Shown: one piece after another, positions 1 to 10,378 of the stretch
How the letters are laid out: every line of letters begins with the position of its first letter
Numbering within the stretch: position 1 is the stretch's first letter
From: Heliocidaris erythrogramma
Taxonomy: Eukaryota > Echinodermata > Echinoidea > Camarodonta > Echinometridae
Direction: 5' to 3'
NCBI GenBank assembly: GCA_025617745.1
Contig: CM046869.1
Span: 12,667,168 to 12,731,167 of the forward strand
Length of the DNA stretch: 64,000 nt
Translations under genes and position numbers: made by a program
Notes under the pieces: generated by a model
What the model saw: the letters and a program-made list of their open reading frames with translations, nothing else
What the model was told of the DNA's origin: nothing
The model's database searches: none

Positions 1-880
1 TCGCAAAAAAATTAGAAATTGAAAAGTTGATATTCGGGCAAAAGGCGTCTCCCTTCAGCAAAGTTCCGATATTCAGGGAACCACCACTTCATATCCGGGC
101 AGCAAAGTGAGGTGCTAGAGTATCCACACATTAATTTTGGGCAGCGAGGTTCCCAGATAATTATGTAACTTCTGTACATTTTCACTACGAAAAGTCAAAA
201 GGCGTCCCCCTTCGGCAATGGGCTGCAGCCCCCTCCCCCGACGATTTTCAAAGTTCCGATATTCGTGCAACCACCACTGCATATTCGGGCAGCGAGGAGA
301 AAGAATATTCACAAAATTATTTGGGCAGCGAGGTCCGAAATATTTATGTAACTTCTGTACATTTCTCTGCGAAAAGTTAAACAAACTTTAGAAATTGAAA
401 AGTTGATACTCGGGCAAAAGGCATCACTTCTTTACATTTTCTATACAAAAAGCTATAAAAAAATAGAAATTGAAAAGTTGATATTCGGGCAAAAGGCGTC
501 ACTTCTGTATATTTTCTATACAAAAAGCTCAAAGAATTTAGAAATTGAAAATTTGATATTCGGGCAAAAGGCGTCCCCCTTCTGCAAAGTTCCGATATTC
601 GGGGAACCACCACAATTATTCGGGCAGCAAATTGAGGTGCCAGAATATTCACATATTTGGGCAGCGATGTTCCCAGATAATTATGTAACTGTATGTAACT
701 TCTGTACATTTTCTCTACGAAAAGTTTTTTTTTTTTAATTTCTCGTTCGCTGCGCTCGGTCGCAAAAATTTATAAATTGAAAAGTTGACACTCAAGCAAA
801 AGGCGTCACTTTTGTACAATTTCTCTACGAAAAGTTTTTAAAAAATTGAAAAGTTGATATTCGGGCAAAAGGCAGCCTCC
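1..880. repeat. Diverged tandem repeat array
   Basis: Related blocks recur through the first 880 bases. Each has GAAAAGTTGATATTCGGGC or a variant (near 20, 395, 473, 548 and 848), then AAAGGCGTC, then TTCGGGCAGC, then TGTAACTTCTGTACATTTTC. Open frames across it are by-products of the repetition. A short related block (ATTCGGGCAGTGAGG) occurs near 19870. The array runs off the left edge, so its full length is unknown. Confidence 0.7.
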
Positions 881-1027
881 TCCCTGCGAAAATGGGCCTG
901 TATGACCAAGATCTCTACATCTGTGATTTTCTATTTTGTGAGGGCACCCCATTCACCCCAGACCCCCATAGAAATCGTACCACTTTGAAATTCCTTCCGA
1001 CGGGCCTGGACATACAGCATACATGTA

Positions 1028-1214
1028 TAGCCTGGTGGTTAAGTCGCTGCCCGGCAAGCAGTAGATGACAGGTTCGAATCCCGCTGGTTCCAATTTTTTC
1101 TGACTTGTGTTTTTCATTACAGATCGAGCATACGATCTTTAACACTGGAGTAAAATGCCTAAAGATTTGTTTACAAATTAAAAATTCCTCCCCAGTCAAG
1201 CTTCTTCGTTTACT
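1028..1214 (+). repeat. tRNA-derived SINE, full copy with 12-bp target duplication
   Basis: A pol III A box (TGGTTAAGTCG, 1036-1046) and B box (GGTTCGAATCC, 1071-1081) lie at normal tRNA spacing. They are followed by a unique body (ATCGAGCATACGATC) and a 3' end with CCCCAGTCAAGCTTCTTCG. The perfect direct repeat AGCATACATGTA flanks it at 1016-1027 and 1215-1226, as expected from target-primed reverse transcription. Other copies are at 17862-18027 and 62915-63373. It is not a working tRNA gene, because no acceptor stem can be formed. Confidence 0.85.
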
Positions 1215-1226
1215 AGCATACATGTA

Positions 1227-2340
1227 GTTTATACACACATACACACATACTCCCACACGCATACACATGCACAGTGGCTTATCTGGAACTTGGCTTAGCG
1301 GGGGGGGGGGGGGATCTGAAACAATGGGCATTTTCCAGGTCCTAATTTGAGTCGGAACGTTTAGGCTTCTGATTGATTTGATTTTATATCCATTGTAGTG
1401 CCATTAGCAACAGCACGTTGAGTCATAGATATTAGCGAGGGAGCGAAACGAGCGAGCAATTGTTTTAATGTTTTCTTTTTGCCTTGTTGCCTTTTGATTG
1501 AAAGTATTCGGACAAGCGGGTTTAATTCTTTAAACATGCATGCATAAACTATTGACTTATATCAGTTTGAAGATATTTCAGTTCTTATTTCAATGCGTAA
1601 TAAGAGGGGCGTTTAAATTCGCTCTGTTTGGCTTTACACATGCTCCTATATTAGCTACGTTTACTTATTTGACGGTCGTCGCATTGCGACTGACCGAGAA
1701 ACGTTTTGAAAAATTCTCCTTAATTTATTAGGTCTTAAAAGGAATTCGATTACAATTTCCTTTGAAATAAATGCTTCAAAGAGTCAGTTATCGGGTTTTT
1801 TAATGGTTTAAAACATGTCACACATAAATGACCTTTGTTTAGCCCCCCTGGCTACGCCCGAAGTTAACATTGATAAGTTAGAAAGGAGGCTAGGATCCCT
1901 GAAAGCAAATGTTTGTTGTGCAAGCTAAATAATAAATATATAAACCCATGCCACAAACTCATAAAATAAGAATAATAAAAAGAAGAGGGTACGAGAAATC
2001 GGATAAGAGAGAAAATGAGAAAAAGCTGTTTAGGATTACATTGAAGCAAAATGACTGTATGTTTATACACAGTATTTTAATAATTTAGCTTTAGATCACG
2101 GAAATGCCATGGATATAATTCAATATATAAATGCACAAAATAAATTTGGATCTAAAAGTTATTTGATCATGAACACTATACAAGAAAAATCATGATTCTA
2201 TACACGGCATTATGTTTGGATATAACAGCAATGATAACAATAAAGATATAGTATTTTTTTTATAGCAGTATAACATAGAACACAATATAGAATAATTTTA
2301 TAGTATATACATGTACATAAAACCTATTATATGGTATCTA
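1227..2340. other. Intergenic, no gene seen
   Basis: AT-rich sequence with a 14-base G run near 1300 and the word GAGCGAAACGAGCGAGC near 1443, which resembles the GTTCGCTGCGCTCGGTCGC word near 745. The open frames here (for example 1540-1731) have no recognisable domain and no splice context. Confidence 0.5.
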
Positions 2341-2344
2341 TCTA

Positions 2345-2645
2345 TCTATGTTACATTGCTAATTGGAGGCCGTTGGGTCGACAATGTGATGGAACTTGAG
2401 ATACAGGTTCTCCAAAACTTTCTGTCGTCAGCTGTTCTAGTTAGCATGGTCAAAAGACATCCTTGTCCACTGCTTTATGTTTTTAATATCAATAGTCGGT
2501 CTGCCCCTTTTTCTTCTGCCATTGGTTCCTCGTTGCAAGGTTTTCCTAACTATTCTTCTATCTAGTTACATGACCAAAACCACTGCAGCTGTCGTTTCTT
2601 CACAGTTGTGATTATGTGATCTTGTTCCCCTATATAACTGTCCAT
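2345..2645 (-). pseudogene. LINE reverse-transcriptase C-terminal fragment
   Basis: Reading the minus strand across two frames gives TTVKKRQLQWF, then basic residues around KKRGRPTI, then IKQWTRMSFDHAN, then TRTADDRKFWR, with a tail near TLSTQRPPISN. This is the typical C-terminal tail of endonuclease/reverse-transcriptase LINE proteins (VKRRKLxWFGHVxR ... GRPRxxWxDNIKxWT ... A.DRxxWR). Stops and at least two frameshifts interrupt it, so it is a dead 5'-truncated copy. Confidence 0.65.
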
Positions 2646-2649
2646 TAAC

Positions 2650-3600
2650 ACTCTCACTTCCTTGTTGGACGTGTGTGAAGTGTATAGTGGATATACAATT
2701 CATCCATTCATCTTGATTCGTTTTTCATATAATCTCTGCATTCACAGTACAACATTATTTGTGAAAACATTTTGCAAGTATACAGATATCCGTAAATTTG
2801 GGTTTTCATAATCCCCCGAGTGCGTTTAGCAAACACAATTTCGGTAAACTGGCTATATTACCTGTCTGGTTTTATGTTTTTGTTTTTGTTTGTTTGTTAT
2901 TTCTTGTAGCGAAATATTTCACCCAGTTTTTGTTCAGTATACACATATACTGTCATGAGAGGGTGGTTGGAAATATGGTCCCCGAGGTGATGCGAACCAA
3001 TACTATTTTCATGAGGGGCGCAGCCCCGATGGATAATGGTCGTCTTCACGTCACCGAGTGTACCATAGTTTAACCAGAGACCCGAAATGAACTAGACGGC
3101 ATGAAACGGCTTTTCTAGTAAAACTATTCATTTTCTTGTTGTGTACACTCCTAATGCAACAATGTTACGATGAGGGATATAATAATAACTATTCAAGTAA
3201 TTAAATGCTAAACGAGAAATTTCATCTCGAACTGGAATTGGCTGTTTAAGACCAAAGTATAGACAGAATATGCGGTGACGATATATAAGTCGTTCATAGG
3301 GTAAACTATACTGTATATATTACTATAGTATATTTTCCTTTTGCAAAATAATATAGACCCACTATAACCATGATCATGTTAAGCACAAAAATGGACAAAA
3401 GAGCTATTAGTAAAGAACAAAGTTTCTTGTAATGACCACAACATCCTTGACAACTTGAAAAGGAAAATGTGCAACTAGTAAGAGATCAGGAAATTTCTCC
3501 ATTATTTTAGACCCAAACAATTATTAAATTAATCATAATTTGTTCTAAATCTATATAATTCAGTTTCGTATTGTTTCAGTCTGTGCAAACGTAGCACAGC
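2650..3600. other. Intergenic, no gene seen
   Basis: AT-rich spacer. The open frame at 2798-3073 contains a hydrophobic run but no recognised motif and no start or splice support. Confidence 0.5.
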
Positions 3601-3607
3601 TCCCAAC

Positions 3608-4627
3608 TCAATTAAAATAGAGTGTTGGTGCACGGGATCGTCTGAGAGCTTTCAAGGTTAGTCCTCTCGCCTCAGCGTTCGTCAACAGGTAAATTATGGG
3701 CTGTACCCAAGTGTTGCATCCTGCTATCCGGTCCACGATTGTCAAGAAAACGGCATCCATGGGTATGACAAAAGATATCACATATGGTGTCCATACAATG
3801 TAAAACGACCCCGTCAGAAGGAAAATCGTAATGAAACCTTTCAATACCTTCTTGCGTGGTCGATCAAGAACTATGTCGTGATCATGTACGACATCAATGA
3901 CTGGCGCGTCACCACGACCACGATCTTCAAAACGCGTCACACGTCTCTCGCTGTTGATATGCTTGACGAAGATGCGGCGAGTGTTTTCAGGAGCGGCCGC
4001 CACATTCTTCAATTGGCGCGCAATGCATAATAACCGCATATGGATTATTGTCGTAAACACCATGGTTGCGCAAACGGGGAATATCTGTACACTCGTGTGT
4101 ACTATTGAAGGCCATTCCGACTTCACCATCATGTCTCTTGCGAGGCAACGTTCTGCCAAGAGTTTCATAAAGATCGAGTCAGGAACAGGCAGATATATTC
4201 CGGATACCAGCAGGATCACTGCGACACTGGCTCCTAGTACGACGTAAAACCGAGTTCGGGTCACAATCGTGTAATATCGTAGTGGTCTCGTGACGAGGAC
4301 GTAGAGATTAAAGCTGATTCCACAGAGGCAGCCGATTTTCACCAACAAAGATGAATGGTAGACGAATGAAAACGTCATGCTTATGACGGTGCAGGTATCG
4401 TTGCTCTTTCTCGCATACCACAAAATGTTCCATATGCTCCAACTGATGCCTAAGATCATATCCGATGCAGTAAGTATCTGGTAAAGAACTCGCATGTATT
4501 CCTGTAGCTCTTTTTGGCGCCTGACAATCACTAGGACAATCGTGTTCAGCATGATACAGGCAATCATCGTGAAAATGCTGGCGATGTCAGGCTTTACGTC
4601 GCCGCCATCATCCTGATTGGTTTCCAT
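3608..4627 (-). CDS. Intronless rhodopsin-class (class A) orphan GPCR
   Basis: Single-exon seven-pass receptor of 339 residues at the plasma membrane. I start at the ATG at 4627 (context AGCATGG, A at -3 and G at +4); the open frame extends 17 codons upstream but has no ATG there. Landmarks: TM1 Asn28; TM2 LTASD with Asp56; TM3 Cys79 pairing with Cys161 in the second outer loop; TRP at 113-115 where DRY normally sits; a 50-residue basic third inner loop; TM6 VWTPY with Pro281; TM7 QPIIY at 309-313 in place of NPxxY; short basic tail. The fold is clear but both activation switches are altered. Intronless, strongly diverged class A receptors are a large lineage-specific set in sea urchins. The ligand cannot be inferred. 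Confidence 0.88.
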   Translation of the reverse strand: METNQDDGGDVKPDIASIFTMIACIMLNTIVLVIVRRQKELQEYMRVLYQILTASDMILGISWSIWNILWYARKSNDTCTVISMTFSFVYHSSLLVKIGCLCGISFNLYVLVTRPLRYYTIVTRTRFYVVLGASVAVILLVSGIYLPVPDSIFMKLLAERCLARDMMVKSEWPSIVHTSVQIFPVCATMVFTTIIHMRLLCIARQLKNVAAAPENTRRIFVKHINSERRVTRFEDRGRGDAPVIDVVHDHDIVLDRPRKKVLKGFITIFLLTGSFYIVWTPYVISFVIPMDAVFLTIVDRIAGCNTWVQPIIYLLTNAEARGLTLKALRRSRAPTLYFN

Positions 4628-4877
4628 GCTTCCAGTTTTTCTGGTCACAATTTCGTTTCCAAGAAATAAAGATGGCAATCAAATAAAATCCAGTGAAATG
4701 AAATAAAATTTGCAGAAAGCTTACATGAGCATCAAGTCTCAAGTTCACCACTTGGGTTGGTTGCATATCAAATTAAGATCAATGTACGATAAGCGTATGC
4801 ACTTAAAAGTATAAAAGTGTCACAAAAAGAACAACAATTGCAGTGCCGCCGGGGTAAGTCCATTTCCCTATCTTCTC

Positions 4878-5185
4878 CAGTGGCGGATCTACGGGGTGGG
4901 GGTTTAGGGGGTTTAACCCCCCCCCCCCCCCCCCCACCCCTCCTTGGGCTGCCAAGTAAAAATTTAATGTGCATAGAAAAACGCCATCATAATATGACCA
5001 GACCCACACGTTATCATGGACTGCTTTTTTATGGTCTCCATTGCGTTAGTAGATGCCAGGAAAACATCACTTACGGGGGTTCAAAATAGCAAAAAAAATC
5101 GGCTCGCCGCTACGCGGCTTGTGGACGATGCTCCGCATCGTCGTTGGGTCAAACCCCCCTTGGAAAAAAGCTAGATTCGCCCCTG
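4878..5185. mobile_element. MITE with CAGTGGCGGATCTA ends and 5-bp target duplication
   Basis: Starts CAGTGGCGGATCTA and ends with the inverted match TAGATTCGCCCCTG. The direct repeat TTCTC flanks it exactly (4873-4877 and 5186-5190). A near-identical copy, also with a 5-bp duplication, is at 55530-55736. The core contains a G run facing a C run (4903-4936) and the shared words GGGCTGCCAAGTAAAAATT and GAAAAACGCCATCATAATATG. It has no coding capacity. Confidence 0.85.
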
Positions 5186-5190
5186 TTCTC

Positions 5191-6298
5191 TGATTTTTTT
5201 TTCATAAGTCATACAATGCATAACTAACGTCATCAGCTCATAGTGCAAATGTTTATTTTAATATCGGGCTGCGTGACATAAATCGATTTAGACGTAGTTA
5301 TCAATCGAATGCTAATCTTAGATCACTTTGGGTAAATTGGTCATATTTGACAAACCAGTAAGGGCTCAGGAGATTTGACTGACAACTTTATTAATTTTTC
5401 TATTTTAATAGATGGCTACCCACTCTCTGTTAGATCAATAATCACCGAGCCTTCATTGCATTCTGAAATCATAATTATTGTTTGACAATTAGAGATGGAC
5501 ATTCAAGCATTTTCGAGGGGGCGGGGAGGTGATATATTACTACCTCTCAGAGCCTGTGTGTGTTGCAGCCGTAGTCATTATTTTTCAACTAAAATGAATT
5601 TGATCTGAAACGTCGCAACCCTCGTTTGCTCCTTCGTGTGACAACAGATCAACTTTTACTCTTTTTGTACTACCACGATGATCAACATCTTCCGCACTAT
5701 AAAATGAATTTCTAGGGGTGACCCCTGGATATATCACTGGAGACGTGTCCCCCGTCCCCCCCCCCCCCCCGGATCACCGCCCCTTCCTAAATTTCTTCAT
5801 AAACTTAACACACCGTCACGGACTTGAGAAATTAAAATAAGCCCCCTAGTGACCCCACCCGGCGGATAATTAATGTGTGTCTTGGGGGGGGGGGGGGGCT
5901 GGGGGTACACCGAAGAGAGATATACTTCGTTGTATCACCATCGACTTTATTCTTTCTTCGATTGTTAAATTATAAAAGGATTTGCAAATATTTCGGGTTT
6001 ATTCAGTAAGGTAACTTTACACTGAAGTCGTTTCACAAATTATATAGGCAAGATCGTTATTGTCAAAAGTGTCACAATGGGACAAGTGCTTTACCCGAAC
6101 TTTTAAGCCACTACACTCACAATGCAAAGTAAAAAGGTACAGAACTCAAAGCTCATGTTGTTTGTTTCATGGCCTACCAGTGAAACACACGTCATCAGAA
6201 GACGCGATATAACTATATCAATAGTCATCATGTTATGCAGATTACTATGCTTGTGTATCTAGCAAACTATAGCCTTCGCCGAGTAGACCAAATTGGAA
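5191..6298. other. Intergenic with two homopolymer G/C islands
   Basis: No gene seen. A C run near 5757-5770 and a G run near 5885-5899 lie about 130 bases apart in opposite orientation, suggesting another worn MITE of the kind that is common in this window. I could not define its ends. Confidence 0.4.
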
Positions 6299-6302
6299 TT
6301 AA

Positions 6303-6629
6303 AGGGAGTGGCAAGTCGTAATCCATGGGCCTGACCAGTTGGCCTGACTCGGGGAAATTCGGATACAATCAGGTCCAATCGTGCGCTACCGAAGGAATGT
6401 TATTGCCGGATTCCTCGCGCGATCGTTAACTCGAATCCCTCCATACGCAACCGACCAATGAGATTCAAATACTGGAATAAAGAACGCGCGATCTTGTTTA
6501 CTCAAATTTGGGTCAATGTGCGAACTTTTATTAGCTGCACACGATAAATTGAAGTCGCTTTGAACTTTGATCCAGAGAAAGGAGCAGCCAACTGTAAAAG
6601 CGCCCATAGATTGCGACTTGTCGCTCCCT
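6303..6629. mobile_element. TTAA-flanked MITE
   Basis: Ends AGGGAGTGGCAAGTCG and the inverted match of AGGGAGCGACAAGTCG. Both sides abut TTAA (6299-6302 and 6630-6633). A TTAA target is typical of piggyBac and Kolobok superfamilies, so it is probably a non-autonomous member of one of these. No protein is encoded. Confidence 0.8.
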
Positions 6630-6633
6630 TTAA

Positions 6634-6984
6634 AATGACACTAAATTCATATCCATATGAAAAAAATAAAGCCAGCCTTTATCAGAACAAATGATTCATC
6701 AGCTATATACCAAGAATGACTGACATAAACCAAAAAATGTATACCGTATACGTCATTACCCCACCGTCAGTGGCGTAGGCCCCTACCAGAGGGGACGAGG
6801 AGGCACGTGCCCCCAAGTTCCTCAATCAATGACCAACAAATGGGGGGGGGGGTGGTCTTAAAAAGAGAGAAATAGGGGTGGAAAGAAAGGGAGAATGGAA
6901 AGTAACATAAAGAAAAGAAAAGAAAAGAAAAGAAGGAGATGATAATTATACCGTCCCCTCCCAAACCTCGGAACCGGTACGTGA
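6634..6984. other. Intergenic with G run and AAAAG tract
   Basis: Contains CAGTGGCGTAGG near 6769 (a MITE-like end), a G run at about 6841-6852, and a short AAAAG tandem tract near 6912-6934. No gene seen. Confidence 0.5.
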
Positions 6985-9110
6985 CCTTATAAATATGAAT
7001 GAATGAATTTATTTCATAATACTGCAGAAATCTGCCATGAACATTACAACTGAAAAGTATACATCGTTTGAATACAGATATCATAATCAATAACAATTCC
7101 AATGGTCAATAGAAAAAGCAGTATCATGGGACAACCTAAGAAAAAGCACAGCTTGTTAAAACTAGGTTCCCCAATAACAGAGAGAATTACGAAATAAATG
7201 CATGTAATTATGTATACATATACAGATATAGCAGTAAAGAGACGAGACAAGACATGTGTGAAAAAGGAAATAAACACACATAAACATCACTAAACGTCAA
7301 AATAAAATAAGCATACAATGTATATTAACAGTTAATGTCAGCCTCTAAGGTTATACATGTACATGTAGTAGTAGAAAAACCAGATACACATAATACATAA
7401 TATTAAGAATTCTCTCAATCCCATAGGCTTAATACAGGGGCCATCCGGTTCCCGTAGACAATGGGTTAAGTATGATTAAAAAGATGTCTTGAAGGAAAGG
7501 TTTTGTTTATGTTATGTTTAGACACAGGCAGAAAAGCAAATACAACTGTTATGGACTTATACTGTAAGAGCTAATTTGATAATTTTTAAGATTTTTTCTA
7601 AAAGATTTAAGAGAAGGAAGCTTGCTTTATATTTGAATCAAGATGATTCCAATAGAAGGACCCAGTGTATAGATTAATGCAGGGGCCTGGGAACGATTTT
7701 GTTACTGGGGGTCCTGATTTTTTACAGGGGTGCTGCAGCACCCCCCCCCCCCCTCCCCCCCCCCCCCCCCCCGCACCCCCGGCTCCCAGGCCCATGGATT
7801 AATGTTTTCTGGGCAAAGTGAGTACGAAGAAGTGGTAAATGCAAGAAAGATGATTGTCGTGTAGAATGCCTATGTATTCCATCATTCGTTTTAGACATTG
7901 ATTGTAAAATCTGAGGCAATTCATGAATTCGTGCTTGATACATGAAACTGCCTAACTGGTAATAAAACAAATCGTTTAGTCTCAACGCTTTATTTTCAAA
8001 GAATAATATTTTAGACGGAACTAGTCTAGGCTTTTTCAAAATTATTCTCATCCCCGTTTTTGTATAACTGAGAGTCTATCCAATTGAGAATTAGTAGAGT
8101 TGCCCCAAGCAAGAATACCATAATTTATGTAGGGTAAAACCAAGGTGGAATATAACAAGTTACAGTAATACATGTGAGAGAAACAAATATTTCACTTTGC
8201 TTATAATACCAACATTTCTAGAGAGTAATTTGTTTAGATACACAGTCTGTGGTTTCCAAGATTAATAAGTAAACCAAGAAACTTTAACTTCTCGACCATT
8301 TTTATTGTGGTGTTTTTAAGTAATGCATTACCATCCAGAGATGTGATTGAATTACTAAATAACATCCGAGTTTTCTCCAAATTGAGAGATAGTCGATATT
8401 GGCACATATCCAATCATGCACAACATTAAGCTCCATATTAGTTCGTTCCAGAAGTAACTTGGGATCTTTGTTAGAGAGAAATACATTAAATCATCAGCAA
8501 ATAATATGAATAATAACACACTGGAAGCATTATGAAATTCATTTATATATAAAATAAACAAAGGGCCAAGGAGAGATCCCTGGGGTACCCCACATTGAAG
8601 TTCTTTAGATACTGATTCACATCCATTGATAATTACATATTGTTTCCTATATTATGAAGATAACTTCTGAAACAGTCAAGTGCTTTGCCTCTTATACCAT
8701 AATGGCATTAAACTTATATAGCAAAATATGATGGTCAACCATATGGAAAGCCTTTGAAAAGTCCAGAAAAGGTCCAATAGCCAATAGGCCTAGTGTGTTT
8801 ATGATTTTCAATGGCATTTGAAACCTTATGGATAAAATGTAAAATAGCATGGATTGTATTTGTAGAATGTTTTAACTTGAATTTTGAAAATACCTCACAG
8901 TTGTTTAAAAATTTGACCACTCTTGTATTCAAGAATTTTAGATATTTAAGGTAATAAAGATATTGGTCGATAATTGTTTAATTCAAGCTTGTCTCCTTTT
9001 TTAAAAACTGGAACAACCTTAGCTACTTTCATTTTTCATGGAACAACACCATTCACCAAAGAAAGATTAAAGATTATGTTCCAAAGGAACATATCCTCGC
9101 ATGTGCCAAC
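6985..9110 (-). pseudogene. 5'-truncated CR1/L2-like LINE, degenerate reverse transcriptase
   Basis: On the minus strand the order of reverse-transcriptase motifs is intact but in several frames: KVAKVVPVFKKGD then NNYRPISLLP (about 9035-8950), FKLKHST, GYWTF.GLFKGFPY, CGVPQGSLLGPL (about 8600-8560), the catalytic box LFADD (about 8505), and the C-terminal NDLFYYQLGSFMYQA. Stops and frameshifts make it dead. The 3' end is a short ATTC-type tail near 6990-7005, as in CR1/L2 elements. A hAT-like MITE at 7680-7796 splits the last codons (WNHLDSNIKQA resumes beyond it). Confidence 0.82.
7680..7796. mobile_element. hAT-like MITE with poly-C core and 8-bp target duplication
   Basis: Starts CAGGGGCCTGGGAACG and ends with the inverted CTCCCAGGCCCATG. 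The perfect 8-bp direct repeat GATTAATG flanks it (7672-7679 and 7797-7804). CA...TG ends and 8-bp duplications are hAT hallmarks. More than 40 nearly uninterrupted C residues form the right half. It was inserted into the older LINE reverse-transcriptase pseudogene. Confidence 0.88.
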
Positions 9111-9114
9111 AGAC

Positions 9115-9720
9115 ATTAGTGCCTGCTCCATGGTTGGATCCACGCTATATGCCATTTGTCTCATTTTATAAAACTATGCCATTTCAAAATCACATATAAT
9201 GTCATGGAAAACAACAGATAATTTTTGTCCCGGGCCTATAATTTCGTGATCGTGGATCTATATGTTTGCAACGAGCAAGCACGTTTAACTTTCCTTTGGT
9301 TTTATCACATTTTGTCGTCACTTATACATCATTTTTGTCATATTTACCCCAAAGTCTCCACAAATCATTATGGTGTGGGTATAATTCTTCCCCGCCCCCT
9401 ACTGCTAGTTGCGCCCCCCCCCCCCCCCCCCCCAAAAAAGGAGGGGATTTTTCTTGGCGTCACGTAGCTGCGCAACCAACATAAAAACTGCCTAAGTTAT
9501 TGAAAATAGATGTAAACACCTGCACAAGCAGGGCGCAGTCGCTGATCACTCGCGCGTGTTGTACAGGCGCAGTTGAAAGCTTGCTCGCGGCAATAAATTT
9601 TTACTCAGTTACGTACGTAATTCGTAAACTACTTTTGTGTTAACGTTTGTCATAAAAAGCTCTTTACAAATTACAAGAAAAGCGACAACGAAAAGGATCA
9701 TTTTACCTCTCACTTTGGCA
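9115..9720. other. Intergenic with poly-C island
   Basis: No gene seen. A run of about 20 C then A residues at 9414-9438 produces proline-rich open frames that are artefacts. Confidence 0.5.
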
Positions 9721-9721
9721 G

Positions 9722-9781
9722 TTGATGATGTCACACAATGGAGAAAAAATCTTCAAAGTTTGAGGAGATGTGAAGAAGCAG
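9722..9781 (+). CDS. Possible isolated 60-nt internal exon
   Basis: A strong acceptor (CTCTCACTTTGGCAG) is followed by 60 open bases and a strong donor (GCAG/GTGAGA). With phase 1 on both sides it reads DDVTQWRKNLQSLRRCEEA. It cannot splice in frame to exon 2 of the large gene, which begins in phase 0. It may belong to another transcript whose other exons lie upstream or outside, or be chance. No partner exon was found. Confidence 0.3.
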
Positions 9782-10149
9782 GTGAGATTTGATGAACGAT
9801 CGTGATGATGTCTAAATCTAATTGTCTTGATTTGATACAAATGATACTTGATACTAGGACTAAGGCCTAGCCTAGGCCTAACAGTTAACTGTTAGACAGC
9901 TGAAAACCGTCTGTTTCGGAGGAGTCTTTAACATTTTCTTATTTTTACCTTCTCCTCCTACACAGACGGCTACCCAACCTTCGCGGTAGATAAGGGGATC
10001 TTACAATACATGGCCTATGAGGAAATCCCCCCAAAAAGGGGGATCTGATTTTCCATCCCTATAAGTATAAGCCATCCCCTTTCTCTAAAATTTCACATAG
10101 ATGGTGCTAGGGTTCTCATATTTCAATACATCATAAAAAACCCCAAAAA

Positions 10150-10297
10150 ATATATACAGATAATTAACAAAATTTCGGACTTACTCTGGTTTGAACCCCC
10201 TTCGCACTGACTGACTGAGTATTCGCTGCGTTTTACTACACAATCTCTATACGCTTCCGACTAGGCCTACTTCCGGGTCATGTGATTATAACCAAGA
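10150..10297 (+). promoter_or_regulatory. Probable TATA-less promoter and 5' UTR of the large gene
   Basis: No TATA box. An ETS-type site (CTTCCGGGT, near 10271-10279) overlaps an E-box-like GTCATGTGAT, 10-25 bases before the ATG, and CpG is locally enriched. This arrangement is typical of broadly expressed genes. The transcription start cannot be placed from sequence alone. Confidence 0.4.
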
Positions 10298-10378
10298 ATG
10301 GCTGTCAGCGACTCGCTACTGACGTGCAACTTCCATGCTTCAAATGATCAGATTCGTGTACCAGACGAGGAATTTGGG
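10298..10378 (+). CDS. Large gene exon 1 (start)
   Basis: ATG in good context (AAGAATGG) with an in-frame TAA three codons upstream. Encodes MAVSDSLLTCNF...VPDEEFG, 27 residues, and ends at the donor GGG/GTAAGA in phase 0. It joins exon 2 in frame (EEFG-YWLEP). Confidence 0.8.

Noticed and set aside
1030-1090. tRNA gene
   Set aside because: A and B boxes are present but the acceptor stem does not pair and a SINE body follows; copies recur elsewhere.
2798-3073. Membrane-protein-like open frame
   Set aside because: One hydrophobic run only, no ATG context or splice sites, low-complexity tail.
3897-4247. Plus-strand open frame of 116 codons
   Set aside because: Antisense shadow of the GPCR gene.
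4628-4678. Upstream extension of the GPCR frame
   Set aside because: The first codon there is TTG, not ATG; the ATG at 4627 has a strong context.
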